From assembly GCA_037176705.1 (NCBI GenBank), contig CM073889.1, positions 52,817,596-52,881,595 on the forward strand: 64,000 nt of DNA, written 5' to 3'. Origin of the DNA: Molossus alvarezi (lineage: Eukaryota; Chordata; Mammalia; Chiroptera; Molossidae). The notes under the pieces were generated by a model, which did not search any database, had not been told where the DNA came from, and was given only the letters and a program-made list of their open reading frames with translations. Positions 1-13,527 of the stretch are shown here, piece after piece. The position numbers were made by a program, and so were the translations under genes. Each line of letters starts with the position of its first letter. Position 1 is the first letter of the stretch.

Positions 1-1932
1 CTTTCTCTTGTTCCCTACACACAATTACAAGACTTGCTGGTGCAGTCTCAGATATCCTGAATTATGGGCAAAACTCTGTGAGAGCCAGGGGCAACATTCA
101 TTGGTGGCATGTTTAAACTTGGGAAATTAAGTACCTTTGCAAGGAAAGTGTGTAGATACATGTTCTAGTAGGAAACTGATGGAATGATTGAATATTTCCA
201 TTTTGGGTCAGGAAATGCACAGATCTTGGCAACAGTCATGTGAAACACTTGAATATAGACACTCTCCTCATGGTGTGGAGAGATCCAGTCTTCTCCTGGA
301 AAGAACAACTAGGACAGGGCACACTGATGTGTAGAATCAAAAGTTATCCCCTTTTGTGTTCTGTGTTGGTAATGGTTTCCAAGATTGCATAGTTTTCAAC
401 AACATTTCTCAAGGCGATACTTGGAATAAGTATGGTTTCTTCTGTAGCAGTTTGTTTCGCCTAATTCTTAGAACAGTGAACCAACCAAGGGTCTAGAATG
501 AAATAATGGAAAGATTGATAACTACTGGTGTTACACATGTGCCATTCTTGAAACAAAGCAACTGAACACATCTAAAGTGATGTAGTTTAAACATTTGATG
601 TGTACATCCGAGGAGAAATACATGAATGTGAAGACACTGACAATACCATGGGTGTTTCACATTGCATTTCTCTGTGAGTTAGAACAAGAGGAGGGTTCTG
701 GAGAAAAGGCACTTGTACAGTTGTCCGGGGTATCAATTTCAATTAGCTACCCACAAATTACGCCCGGTTTGCGTGGCATAGTTTGCATTGGAGAGTTATC
801 CAGTGTTGCATGTAAATGCAGCTGACTGCCTTCTTTCCTATACGACAAGAAAGTCAATTTGTACGAGAAGAAGAGGTAACTTTCCAACATACTATTTTTC
901 TTCCTTGGATATGAGTTGTTTGCCTGGAAGAGTCTACAAAGCATCTCGATACCAAATACAGGCTGCGCTGCAGAAATGAAACATTTTGGTTAGAGCAGTG
1001 TTCAGGTCGTGGAAATCTATACCCTATTCAGTTCTACACACATTCTCTCCATGCGTTACCAAATGAATCAGAGTCATGCCATGGATCCACGATACATTTC
1101 ACTGTTTGTGCCGATTTCCACATTAACATAAGGTGTAGATACCTGTTTTCTGCAGAGAATTGAATGTAAACCCTTGTCCTCAGTGTGAAATGCTGGAATT
1201 ATCCCGTGGAAATGAATGATAACTCCCGAACTTATGCTTAAAATACCCTGTGACAGATTCAACCTATTTCTTGATATCTGACAGAATCATCTCCATGATA
1301 ACAAGGATTCCAAAGAGTTTCAGGCCTTTGAATAATGGTCCTGGATTCACATGTTTCAAGAGTATTTCCCAGAAGAACCTATAAAAATACAGTGGATAAT
1401 CAAAGGTGTGCATCACTGGTGTTCTTTCTCTGCAGAATTATATAATTACATTCAGTTCAAGAGCAGCATGGAAACCTCAATATGGTGTAGTGGCAATTGG
1501 ACTGTTCAGTGGCTCTCTGTCCTAAAAACAGTGTTCCCATTGACTAACTTCTTCACATACTGTCTAAATATGGTGAAGAAGATTCTTGGGCTATACCCAC
1601 TTCACAAAACATGGAACCAACACTGGTGTTCTGTTCTGCAGATTATGTGTTAGAACAGTTGAGGAAAGTATTGATTCAAGGTAATGTGGCAAGCTAACGT
1701 TTGCCTATGCCCTTAGACATACTTCTCACCAGAGATCGTTTCTAGGAGCGTTTATACACACCAAACCGATTCCAAACGAACTGTGTTAGAACTCTGCAGT
1801 TCAGTTGAGGAAACTCACTTCCATGAAGCCTAGAGAGTGAGGCTTCTCCAACCATAAGCTGTTTTGGTTAAGTACCTAAGAAATGTCTGTTTGTTAAGGT
1901 GTAATCACACGAAAACCTAGCAGTGCACGTTT
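1..1932 (+). repeat. Satellite monomer 1 (type A)
   Basis: 1932 bp, without the TCAG indel. Private variants include CTCCTCATGG near 265, AACCAACCAAGG near 481 and GCGTGG near 771. It shares the type-A markers TCCGAGG and TTGTCCGGGG with units 2-5. Confidence 0.95.
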
Positions 1933-3864
1933 CTTTCTCTTGTTCCCTACACACAATTACAAGACTTGCTGGTGCAGTCTCAGATATCCTGAATTATGGG
2001 CAAAACTCTGTGAGAGCCAGGGGCAACATTCATTGGTGGCATGTTTAAACTTGGGAAATTAAGTACCTTTGCAAGGAAAGTGTGTAGATACATGTTCTAG
2101 TAGGAAACTGATGGAATGATTGAATATTTCCATTTTGGGTCAGGAAATGCACAGATCTTGGCAACAGTCATGTGAAACACTTGAATATAGACACTCTCCT
2201 CGTGGTGTGGAGAGATCCAGTCTTCTCCTGGAAAGAACAACTAGGACAGGGCACACTGATGTGTAGAATCAAAAGTTATCCCCTTTTGTGTTCTGTGTTG
2301 GTAATGGTTTCCAAGATTGCATAGTTTTCAACAACATTTCTCAAGGCGATACTTGGAATAAGTATGGTTTCTTCTGTAGCAGTTTGTTTCGCCTAATTCT
2401 TAGAACAGTGAACCAACCTAGGGTCTAGAATGAAATAATGGAAAGATTGATAACTACTGGTGTTACACATGTGCCATTCTTGAAACAAAGCAACTGAACA
2501 CATCTAAAGTGATGTAGTTTAAACATTTGATGTGTACATCCGAGGAGAAATACATGAATGTGAAGACACTGACAATACCATGGGTGTTTCACATTGCATT
2601 TCTCTGTGAGTTAGAACAAGAGGAGGGTTCTGGAGAAAAGGCACTTGTACAGTTGTCCGGGGTATCAATTTCAATTAGCTACCCACAAATTACGTCCGGT
2701 TTGCGCGGCATAGTTTGCATTGGAGAGTTATCCAGTGTTGCATGTAAATGCAGCTGACTGCCTTCTTTCCTATACGACAAGAAAGTCAATTTGTACGAGA
2801 AGAAGAGGTAACTTTCCAACATACTACTTTTCTTCCTTGGATATGAGTTGTTTGCCTGGAAGAGTCTACAAAGCATCTCGATACCAAATACAGGCTGCGC
2901 TGCAGAAATGAAACATTTTGGTTAGAGCAGTGTTCAGGTCGTGGAAATCTATACCCTATTCAGTTCTACACACATTCTCTCCATGCGTTACCAAATGAAT
3001 CAGAGTCATGCCATGGATCCACGATACATTTCACTGTTTGTGTCGATTTCCACATTAACATAAGGTGTAGATACCTGTTTTTTGCAGAGAATTGAATGTA
3101 AACCCTTGTCCTCAGTGTGAAATGCTGGAATTATCCCGTGGAAATGAATGATAACTCCCGAACTTATGCTTAAAATACCCTGTGACAGATTCAACCTATT
3201 TCTTGATATCTGACAGAATCATCTCCATTATAACAAGGATTCCAAAGAGTTTCAGGCCTTTGAATAATGGTCCTGGATTCACATGTTTCAAGAGTATTTC
3301 CCAGAAGAACCTATGAAAATACAGTGGATAATCAAAGGTGTGCATCACTGGTGTTCTTTCTCTGCAGAATTATATAATTACATTCAGTTCAAGAGCAGCA
3401 TGGAAACCTCAATATGGTGTAGTGGCAATTGGACTGTTCAGTGGCTCTCTGTCCTAAAAACAGTGTTCCCATTGACTAACTTCTTCACATACTGTCTAAA
3501 TATGGTGAAGAAGATTCTTGGGCTATACCCACTTCACAAAACATGGAACCAACACTGGTGTTCTGTTCTGCAGATTATGTGTTAGAACAGTTGAGGAAAG
3601 TATTGATTCAAGGTAATGTGGCAAGCTAACGTTTGCCTATGCCCTTAGACATACTTCTCACCAGAGATCGTTTCTAGGAGCGTTTATACACACCAAACCG
3701 ATTCCAAACGAACTGTGTTAGAACTCTGCAGTTCAGTTGAGGAAACTCACTTCCATGAAGCCTAGAGAGTGAGGCTTCTCCAACCATAAGCTGTTTTGGT
3801 TAAGTACCTAAGAAATGTCTGTTTGTTAAGGTGTAATCACACGAAAACCTAGCAGTGCACGTTT
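1933..3864 (+). repeat. Satellite monomer 2 (type A)
   Basis: 1932 bp. Differs from units 3-5 by GTTTTTTGCAG near 3077, GTGTCGATTT near 3041, CATTATAAC near 3227 and CCTATGAAAA near 3310. Confidence 0.95.
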
Positions 3865-5796
3865 CTTTCTCTTGTTCCCTACACACAATTACAAGACTTG
3901 CTGGTGCAGTCTCAGATATCCTGAATTATGGGCAAAACTCTGTGAGAGCCAGGGGCAACATTCATTGGTGGCATGTTTAAACTTGGGAAATTAAGTACCT
4001 TTGCAAGGAAAGTGTGTAGATACATGTTCTAGTAGGAAACTGATGGAATGATTGAATATTTCCATTTTGGGTCAGGAAATGCACAGATCTTGGCAACAGT
4101 CATGTGAAACACTTGAATATAGACACTCTCCTCGTGGTGTGGAGAGATCCAGTCTTCTCCTGGAAAGAACAACTAGGACAGGGCACACTGATGTGTAGAA
4201 TCAAAAGTTATCCCCTTTTGTGTTCTGTGTTGGTAATGGTTTCCAAGATTGCATAGTTTTCAACAACATTTCTCAAGGCGATACTTGGAATAAGTATGGT
4301 TTCTTCTGTAGCAGTTTGTTTCGCCTAATTCTTAGAACAGTGAACCAACCTAGGGTCTAGAATGAAATAATGGAAAGATTGATAACTACTGGTGTTACAC
4401 ATGTGCCATTCTTGAAACAAAGCAACTGAACACATCTAAAGTGATGTAGTTTAAACATTTGATGTGTACATCCGAGGAGAAATACATGAATGTGAAGACA
4501 CTGACAATACCATGGGTGTTTCACATTGCATTTCTCTGTGAGTTAGAACAAGAGGAGGGTTCTGGAGAAAAGGCACTTGTACAGTTGTCCGGGGTATCAA
4601 TTTCAATTAGCTACCCACAAATTACGTCCGGTTTGCGCGGCATAGTTTGCATTGGAGAGTTATCCAGTGTTGCATGTAAATGCAGCTGACTGCCTTCTTT
4701 CCTATACGACAAGAAAGTCAATTTGTACGAGAAGAAGAGGTAACTTTCCAACATACTACTTTTCTTCCTTGGATATGAGTTGTTTGCCTGGAAGAGTCTA
4801 CAAAGCATCTCGATACCAAATACAGGCTGCGCTGCAGAAATGAAACATTTTGGTTAGAGCAGTGTTCAGGTCGTGGAAATCTATACCCTATTCAGTTCTA
4901 CACACATTCTCTCCATGCGTTACCAAATGAATCAGAGTCATGCCATGGATCCACGATACATTTCACTGTTTGTGCCGATTTCCACATTAACATAAGGTGT
5001 AGATACCTGTTTTCTGCAGAGAATTGAATGTAAACCCTTGTCCTCAGTGTGAAATGCTGGAATTATCCCGTGGTAATGAATGATAACTCCCGAACTTATG
5101 CTTAAAATACCCTGTGACAGATTCAACCTATTTCTTGATATCTGACAGAATCATCTCCATGATAACAAGGATTCCAAAGAGTTTCAGGCCTTTGAATAAT
5201 GGTCCTGGATTCACATGTTTCAAGAGTATTTCCCAGAAGAACCTATAAAAATACAGTGGATAATCAAAGGTGTGCATCACTGGTGTTCTTTCTCTGCAGA
5301 ATTATATAATTACATTCAGTTCAAGAGCAGCATGGAAACCTCAATATGGTGTAGTGGCAATTGGACTGTTCAGTGGCTCTCTGTCCTAAAAACAGTGTTC
5401 CCATTGACTAACTTCTTCACATACTGTCTAAATATGGTGAAGAAGATTCTTGGGCTATACCCACTTCACAAAACATGGAACCAACACTGGTGTTCTGTTC
5501 TGCAGATTATGTGTTAGAACAGTTGAGGAAAGTATTGATTCAAGGTAATGTGGCAAGCTAACGTTTGCCTATGCCCTTAGACATACTTCTCACCAGAGAT
5601 CGTTTCTAGGAGCGTTTATACACACCAAACCGATTCCAAACGAACTGTGTTAGAACTCTGCAGTTCAGTTGAGGAAACTCACTTCCATGAAGCCTAGAGA
5701 GTGAGGCTTCTCCAACCATAAGCTGTTTTGGTTAAGTACCTAAGAAATGTCTGTTTGTTAAGGTGTAATCACACGAAAACCTAGCAGTGCACGTTT
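3865..5796 (+). repeat. Satellite monomer 3 (type A, homogenised core)
   Basis: 1932 bp. Carries GTGGTAATGAATG near 5071, shared only with units 4 and 5. I noticed no difference from unit 4. Confidence 0.95.
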
Positions 5797-7728
5797 CTTT
5801 CTCTTGTTCCCTACACACAATTACAAGACTTGCTGGTGCAGTCTCAGATATCCTGAATTATGGGCAAAACTCTGTGAGAGCCAGGGGCAACATTCATTGG
5901 TGGCATGTTTAAACTTGGGAAATTAAGTACCTTTGCAAGGAAAGTGTGTAGATACATGTTCTAGTAGGAAACTGATGGAATGATTGAATATTTCCATTTT
6001 GGGTCAGGAAATGCACAGATCTTGGCAACAGTCATGTGAAACACTTGAATATAGACACTCTCCTCGTGGTGTGGAGAGATCCAGTCTTCTCCTGGAAAGA
6101 ACAACTAGGACAGGGCACACTGATGTGTAGAATCAAAAGTTATCCCCTTTTGTGTTCTGTGTTGGTAATGGTTTCCAAGATTGCATAGTTTTCAACAACA
6201 TTTCTCAAGGCGATACTTGGAATAAGTATGGTTTCTTCTGTAGCAGTTTGTTTCGCCTAATTCTTAGAACAGTGAACCAACCTAGGGTCTAGAATGAAAT
6301 AATGGAAAGATTGATAACTACTGGTGTTACACATGTGCCATTCTTGAAACAAAGCAACTGAACACATCTAAAGTGATGTAGTTTAAACATTTGATGTGTA
6401 CATCCGAGGAGAAATACATGAATGTGAAGACACTGACAATACCATGGGTGTTTCACATTGCATTTCTCTGTGAGTTAGAACAAGAGGAGGGTTCTGGAGA
6501 AAAGGCACTTGTACAGTTGTCCGGGGTATCAATTTCAATTAGCTACCCACAAATTACGTCCGGTTTGCGCGGCATAGTTTGCATTGGAGAGTTATCCAGT
6601 GTTGCATGTAAATGCAGCTGACTGCCTTCTTTCCTATACGACAAGAAAGTCAATTTGTACGAGAAGAAGAGGTAACTTTCCAACATACTACTTTTCTTCC
6701 TTGGATATGAGTTGTTTGCCTGGAAGAGTCTACAAAGCATCTCGATACCAAATACAGGCTGCGCTGCAGAAATGAAACATTTTGGTTAGAGCAGTGTTCA
6801 GGTCGTGGAAATCTATACCCTATTCAGTTCTACACACATTCTCTCCATGCGTTACCAAATGAATCAGAGTCATGCCATGGATCCACGATACATTTCACTG
6901 TTTGTGCCGATTTCCACATTAACATAAGGTGTAGATACCTGTTTTCTGCAGAGAATTGAATGTAAACCCTTGTCCTCAGTGTGAAATGCTGGAATTATCC
7001 CGTGGTAATGAATGATAACTCCCGAACTTATGCTTAAAATACCCTGTGACAGATTCAACCTATTTCTTGATATCTGACAGAATCATCTCCATGATAACAA
7101 GGATTCCAAAGAGTTTCAGGCCTTTGAATAATGGTCCTGGATTCACATGTTTCAAGAGTATTTCCCAGAAGAACCTATAAAAATACAGTGGATAATCAAA
7201 GGTGTGCATCACTGGTGTTCTTTCTCTGCAGAATTATATAATTACATTCAGTTCAAGAGCAGCATGGAAACCTCAATATGGTGTAGTGGCAATTGGACTG
7301 TTCAGTGGCTCTCTGTCCTAAAAACAGTGTTCCCATTGACTAACTTCTTCACATACTGTCTAAATATGGTGAAGAAGATTCTTGGGCTATACCCACTTCA
7401 CAAAACATGGAACCAACACTGGTGTTCTGTTCTGCAGATTATGTGTTAGAACAGTTGAGGAAAGTATTGATTCAAGGTAATGTGGCAAGCTAACGTTTGC
7501 CTATGCCCTTAGACATACTTCTCACCAGAGATCGTTTCTAGGAGCGTTTATACACACCAAACCGATTCCAAACGAACTGTGTTAGAACTCTGCAGTTCAG
7601 TTGAGGAAACTCACTTCCATGAAGCCTAGAGAGTGAGGCTTCTCCAACCATAAGCTGTTTTGGTTAAGTACCTAAGAAATGTCTGTTTGTTAAGGTGTAA
7701 TCACACGAAAACCTAGCAGTGCACGTTT
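5797..7728 (+). repeat. Satellite monomer 4 (type A, homogenised core)
   Basis: 1932 bp. Appears identical to unit 3 wherever I compared them. Confidence 0.95.
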
Positions 7729-9660
7729 CTTTCTCTTGTTCCCTACACACAATTACAAGACTTGCTGGTGCAGTCTCAGATATCCTGAATTATGGGCAAA
7801 ACTCTGTGAGAGCCAGGGGCAACATTCATTGGTGGCATGTTTAAACTTGGGAAATTAAGTACCTTTGCAAGGAAAGTGTGTAGATACATGTTCTAGTAGG
7901 AAACTGATGGAATGATTGAATATTTCCATTTTGGGTCAGGAAATGCACAGATCTTGGCAACAGTCATGTGAAACACTTGAATATAGACACTCTCCTCGTG
8001 GTGTGGAGAGATCCAGTCTTCTCCTGGAAAGAACAACTAGGACAGGGCACACTGATGTGTAGAATCAAAAGTTATCCCCTTTTGTGTTCTGTGTTGGTAA
8101 TGGTTTCCAAGATTGCATAGTTTTCAACAACATTTCTCAAGGCGATACTTGGAATAAGTATGGTTTCTTCTGTAGCAGTTTGTTTCGCCTAATTCTTAGA
8201 ACAGTGAACCAACCTAGGGTCTAGAATGAAATAATGGAAAGATTGATAACTACTGGTGTTACACATGTGCCATTCTTGAAACAAAGCAACTGAACACATC
8301 TAAAGTGATGTAGTTTAAACATTTGATGTGTACATCCGAGGAGAAATACATGAATGTGAAGACACTGACAATACCATGGGTGTTTCACATTGCATTTCTC
8401 TGTGAGTTAGAACAAGAGGAGGGTTCTGGAGAAAAGGCACTTGTACAGTTGTCCGGGGTATCAATTTCAATTAGCTACCCACAAATTACGTCCGGTTTGC
8501 GCGGCATAGTTTGCATTGGAGAGTTATCCAGTGTTGCATGTAAATGCAGCTGACTGCCTTCTTTCCTATACGACAAGAAAGTCAATTTGTACGAGAAGAA
8601 GAGGTAACTTTCCAACATACTACTTTTCTTCCTTGGATATGAGTTGTTTGCCTGGAAGAGTCTACAAAGCATCTCGATACCAAATACAGGCTGCGCTGCA
8701 GAAATGAAACATTTTGGTTAGAGCAGTGTTCAGGTCGTGGAAATCTATACCCTATTCAGTTCTACACACATTCTCTCCATGCGTTACCAAATGAATCAGA
8801 GTCATGCCATGGATCCACGATACATTTCACTGTTTGTGCCGATTTCCACATTAACATAAGGTGTAGATACCTGTTTTCTGCAGAGAATTGAATGTAAACC
8901 CTTGTCCTCAGTGTGAAATGCTGGAATTATCCCGTGGTAATGAATGATAACTCCCGAACTTATGCTTAAAATACCCTGTGACAGATTCAACCTATTTCTT
9001 GATATCTGACAGAATCATCTCCATGATAACAAGGATTCCAAAGAGTTTCAGGCCTTTGAATAATGGTCCTGGATTCACATGTTTCAAGAGTATTTCCCAG
9101 AAGAACCTATAAAAATACAGTGGATAATCAAAGGTGTGCATCACTGGTGTTCTTTCTCTGCAGAATTATATAATTACATTCAGTTCAAGAGCAGCATGGA
9201 AACCTCAATATGGTGTAGTGGCAATTGGACTGTTCAGTGGCTCTCTGTCCTAAAAACAGTGTTCCCATTGACTAACTTCTTCACATACTGTCTAAATATG
9301 GTGAAGAAGATTCTTGGGCTATACCCACTTCACAAAACATGGAACCAACACTGGTGTTCTGTTCTGCAGATTATGTGCTAGAACAGTTGAGGAAAGTATT
9401 GATTCAAGGTAATGTGGCAACCTAACGTTTGCCTATGCCCTTAGACATACTTCTCACCAGAGATCGTTTCTAGGAGCGTTTATACACACCAAACCGATTC
9501 CAAACGAACTGTGTTAGAACTCTGCAGTTCAGTTGAGGAAACTCACTTCCATGAAGCCTAGAGAGTGAGGCTTCTCCAACCATAAGCTGTTTTGGTTAAG
9601 TACCTAAGAAATGTCTGTTTGTTAAGGTGTAATCACACGAAAACCTAGCAGTGCACGTTT
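7729..9660 (+). repeat. Satellite monomer 5 (type A, 3' end mosaic)
   Basis: 1932 bp. Matches units 3-4 until about 9370. After that it has GTGCTAG (private) and GCAACCTAACG near 9418, a marker of the type-B units, where units 1-4 have GCAAGCTAACG. Confidence 0.95.
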
Positions 9661-11591
9661 CTTTCTCTTGTTCCCTACACACAATTACAAGACTTGCTGG
9701 TGCAGTCTCAGATATCCTGAATTATGGGCAAAACTCTGTGAGAGCCAGGGGCAACATTCATGGTGGCATGTTTAAACTTGGGAAATTGAGTACCTTTGCA
9801 AGGAAAGTGTGTAGATACATGTTCTAGTAGGAAACTGATGGAATGATTGAATATTTCCATTTTGGGTCAGGAAATGCACAGATCTTGGCAACAGTCATGT
9901 GAAACACTTGAATATAGACACTCTCCTCGTGGTGTGGAGAGATCCAGTCTTCTCCTGGAAAGAACAACTAGGACAGGGCACACTGATGTGTAGAATCAAA
10001 AGTTATCCCCTTTTGTGTTCTGTGTTGGTAATGGTTTCCAAGATTGCATAGTTTTCAACAACATTTCTCAAGGCGATACTTGGAATTAGTATGGTTTCTT
10101 CTGTAGCAGTTTGTTTCGCCTAATTCTTAGAACAGTGAACCAACCTAGGGTCTAGAATGAAATAATGGAAAGATTGATAACTACTGGTGTTACACATGTG
10201 CCATTCTTGAAACAAAGCAACTGAACACATCTAAAGTGATGTAGTTTAAACATTTGATGTGTACATCCGAGGAGAAATACATGAATGTGAAGACACTGAC
10301 AATACCATGGGTGTTTCACATTGCATTTCTCTGTGAGTTAAAACAAGAGGAGGGTTCTGGAGAAAAGGCACTTGTACAGTTGACCTGGGTATCAATTTCA
10401 ATTAGCTACCCACAAATTATGCCCGGTTTGCGCGGCATAGTTTGCATTGGAGAGTTATCCAGTGTTGCATGTAAATGCAGCTGACAGCCTTCTTTCCTAT
10501 ACCACAAGAAAGTCAATTTGTACGAGAAGAAGAGGTAACTTTTCAACATACTACTTTTCTTCCTTGGATATGAGTTGTTTGCCTGGAAGAGTCTACAAAG
10601 CATCTCGATACCAAATACAGGCTGCGCTGCAGAAATGAAACATTTTGGTTCGAGCAGTGTTCAGGTCGTGGAAATCTATACCCTATTCAGTTCTACACAC
10701 ATTCTCTCCATGCGTTACCAAATGAATCAGAGTCATGCCATGGATCCACTATACATTTCACTGTTTGTGCCGATTTCCACATTAACATAAGGTGTAGATA
10801 CCTGTTTTCTGCAGAGAATTGAATGTAAACCCTTGTGCTCAGTGTGAAATGCTGGAATTATCCCGTGGAAATGAATGATAACTCCCGAACTTATGCTTAA
10901 AATACCCTGTGACAAATTCAACCTATTTCTTGATATCTGACAGAATCATCTCCATTATAACAAGGATTCCAAAGAGTTTCAGGCCTTTGAATAGTGGTCC
11001 TGGATACACATGTTTCAAGAGTATTTCCCAGAAGAACCTATGAAAATACAGTGGATAATCAAAGGTGTGCATCACTGGTGTTCTTTCTCTGCAGAATTAT
11101 ATAATTACATTCAGTTCAAGAGCAGCATGGAAACCTCAATATGGTGTAGTGGCAATTGGACTGTTCAGTGTCTCTCTGTCCTAAAAACAGTGTTCCCATT
11201 GACTAACTTCTTCACATACTGTCTAAATATGGTGAAGAAGATTCTTGGGCTATACCCACTTCACAAAACATGGAACCAACACTGGTGTTCTGTTCTGCAG
11301 ATTATGTGTTAGAACAGTTGAGGAAAGTATTGATTCAAGGTAATGTGGCAACCTAACGTTTGCCTATGCCCTTAGACATACTTCTCACCAGAGATCGTTT
11401 CTAGGAGCGTTTATACACACCAAACCGATTCCAAAAGAACTGTGTTAGAACTCTGCAGTTCAGTTGAGGAAACTCACTTCCATGAAGCCTAGGGAGTGAG
11501 GCCTCTCCAACCATAAGCTGTTTTGGTTAAGTACCTAAGAAATGTCTGTTGGTTAAGGTGTAATCACACGAAAACCTAGCAGTGCACGTTT
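9661..11591 (+). repeat. Satellite monomer 6 (A/B mosaic)
   Basis: 1931 bp, without TCAG and missing one T near 9761 (CATTCATGGTGG, as in units 9 and 11). GAAATTGAG near 9783 is type B. CAACAGTCATG, CATAGTTTTCAAC and TCCGAGG (to about 10270) are type A. TTGACCTGGG near 10380 and the sequence beyond are type B. The markers alternate, so it is a recombinant or converted unit. Confidence 0.95.
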
Positions 11592-13527
11592 CTTTCTCTT
11601 GTTCCCTACACACAATTACAAGACTTGCTGGTGCAGTCTCAGATATCCTGAATTATGGGCAAAACTCTGTGAGAGCCAGGGGCAACATTCATTGGTGGCA
11701 TGTTTAAACTTGGGAAATTGAGTACCTTTGCAAGGAAAGTGTGTAGATACATGTTCTAGTAGGAAACTGATGGAATGATTGAATATTTCCATTTTGGGTC
11801 AGGAAATGCACACATCTTGGCAAGAGTCATGTGAAACACTTGAATATAGACACTCTCCTCGTGGTGTGGAGAGATCCAGTCTTCTCCTGGAAAGAACAAG
11901 TAGGACAGGGCACACTGATGTGTAGAATCAAAAGTTATCCCCTTTTGTGTTCTGTGTTGGTAATGGTTTCCAAGATTGCACAGTTTTCTACAACATTTCT
12001 CAAGGCGATACTTGGAATAAGTATGGTTTCTTCTGTAGCAGTTTGTTTCGCCTAATTCTTAGTCAGAACAGTGAACCAACCTAGGGTCTAGAATGAAATA
12101 ATGGAAAGATTGATAACTACTGGTGTTACACATGTGCCATTCTTGAAACAAAGCAACTGAACACATCTAAAGTGATGTAGTTTAAACATTTGATGTGTAC
12201 ATCCAAGGAGAAATACATGAATGTGAAGACACTGACAATACCATGGGTGTTTCACATTGCATTTCTCTGTGAGTTAGAACAAGAGGAGGGTTCTGGAGAA
12301 AAGGCACTTGTACAGTTGACCTGGGTATCAATTTCAATTAGCTACCCACAAATTATGCCCGGTTTGCGCGGCATAATTTGCATTGGAGAGTTATCCAGTG
12401 TTGCATGTAAATGCAGCTGACTGCCTTCTTTCCTATACGACAAGAAAGTCAATTTGTACGAGAAGAAGAGGTAACTTTTCAACATACTACTTTTCTTCCT
12501 TGGATATGAGTTGTTTGCCTGGAAGAGTCTACAAAGCATCTCGATACCAAATACAGGCTGCGCTGCAGAAATGAAACATTTTGGTTAGAGCAGTGTTCAG
12601 GTCGTGGAAATCTATACCCTATTCAGTTCTACACACATTCTCTCCATGCGTTACCAAATGAATCAGAGTCATGCCATGGATCCACTATACATTTCACTGT
12701 TTGTGCCGATTTCCACATTAACATAAGGTGTAGATACCTGTTTTCTGCAGAGAATTGAATGTAAACCCTTGTCCTCAGTGTGAAATGCTGGAATTATCCC
12801 GTGGAAATGAATGATAACTCCCGAACTTATGCTTAAAATACCCTGTGACAAATTCAACCTATTTCTTGATATCTGACAGAATCATCTCCATTATAACAAG
12901 GATTCCAAAGAGTTTCAGGCCTTTGAATAATGGTCCTGGATACACATGTTTCAAGAGTATTTCCCAGAAGAACCTATGAAAATACAGTGGATAATCAAAG
13001 GTGTGCATCACTGGTGTTCTTTCTCTGCAGAATTATATAATTACATTCAGTTCAAGAGCAGCATGGAAACCTCAATATGGTGTAGTGGCAATTGGACTGT
13101 TCAGTGGCTCTCTGTCCTAAAAACAGTGTTCCCATTGACTAACTTCTTCACATACTGTCTAAATATGGTGAAGAAGATTCTTGGGCTATACCCACTTCAC
13201 AAAACATGGAACCAACACTGGTGTTCTGTTCTGCAGATTATGTGTTAGAACAGTTGAGGAAAGTATTGATTCAAGGTAATGTGGCAACCTAACGTTTGCC
13301 TATGCCCTTAGACATACTTCTCACCAGAGATCGTTTCTAGGAGCGTTTATACACACCAAACCGATTCCAAACGAACTGTGTTAGAACTCTGCAGTTCAGT
13401 TGAGGAAACTCACTTCCATGAAGCCTAGAGCGTGAGGCCTCTCCAACCATAAGCTGTTTTGGTTAAGTACCTAAGAAATGTCTGTTTGTTAAGGTGTAAT
13501 CACACGAAAACCTAGCAGTGCACGTTT
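11592..13527 (+). repeat. Satellite monomer 7 (type B)
   Basis: 1936 bp with TCAG. Carries CACACATCTTGG, CAAGTAGGACAGG, CCACTATAC and GAGCGTGAGGCC, a combination repeated in unit 12. Confidence 0.95.

Noticed and set aside
445..470. CENP-B box at TTTCGCCTAATTCTTAG
   Set aside because: The first half (TTCG and the central A) fits, but CTTA replaces CGGG, so the essential second half is missing.
595..825. 76-codon frame (MMCTSEEKYMNV...) recurring in most monomers, possible small protein
   Set aside because: It overlaps equally long frames on both strands, has no recognisable domain, is broken in some units (for example 14, 18, 21 and 23), and its variants are mostly non-synonymous.
1074..1262. 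62-codon minus-strand frame recurring in most monomers
   Set aside because: It is open only because the repeat is AT-rich and recently copied. It is lost in units 16 and 24 by small indels, and no start context or homology supports it.
1..1932. Monomer derived from an endogenous retrovirus or LTR
   Set aside because: No primer-binding site, polypurine tract, terminal TG...CA pair with target duplication, or gag/pol-like frame is visible.
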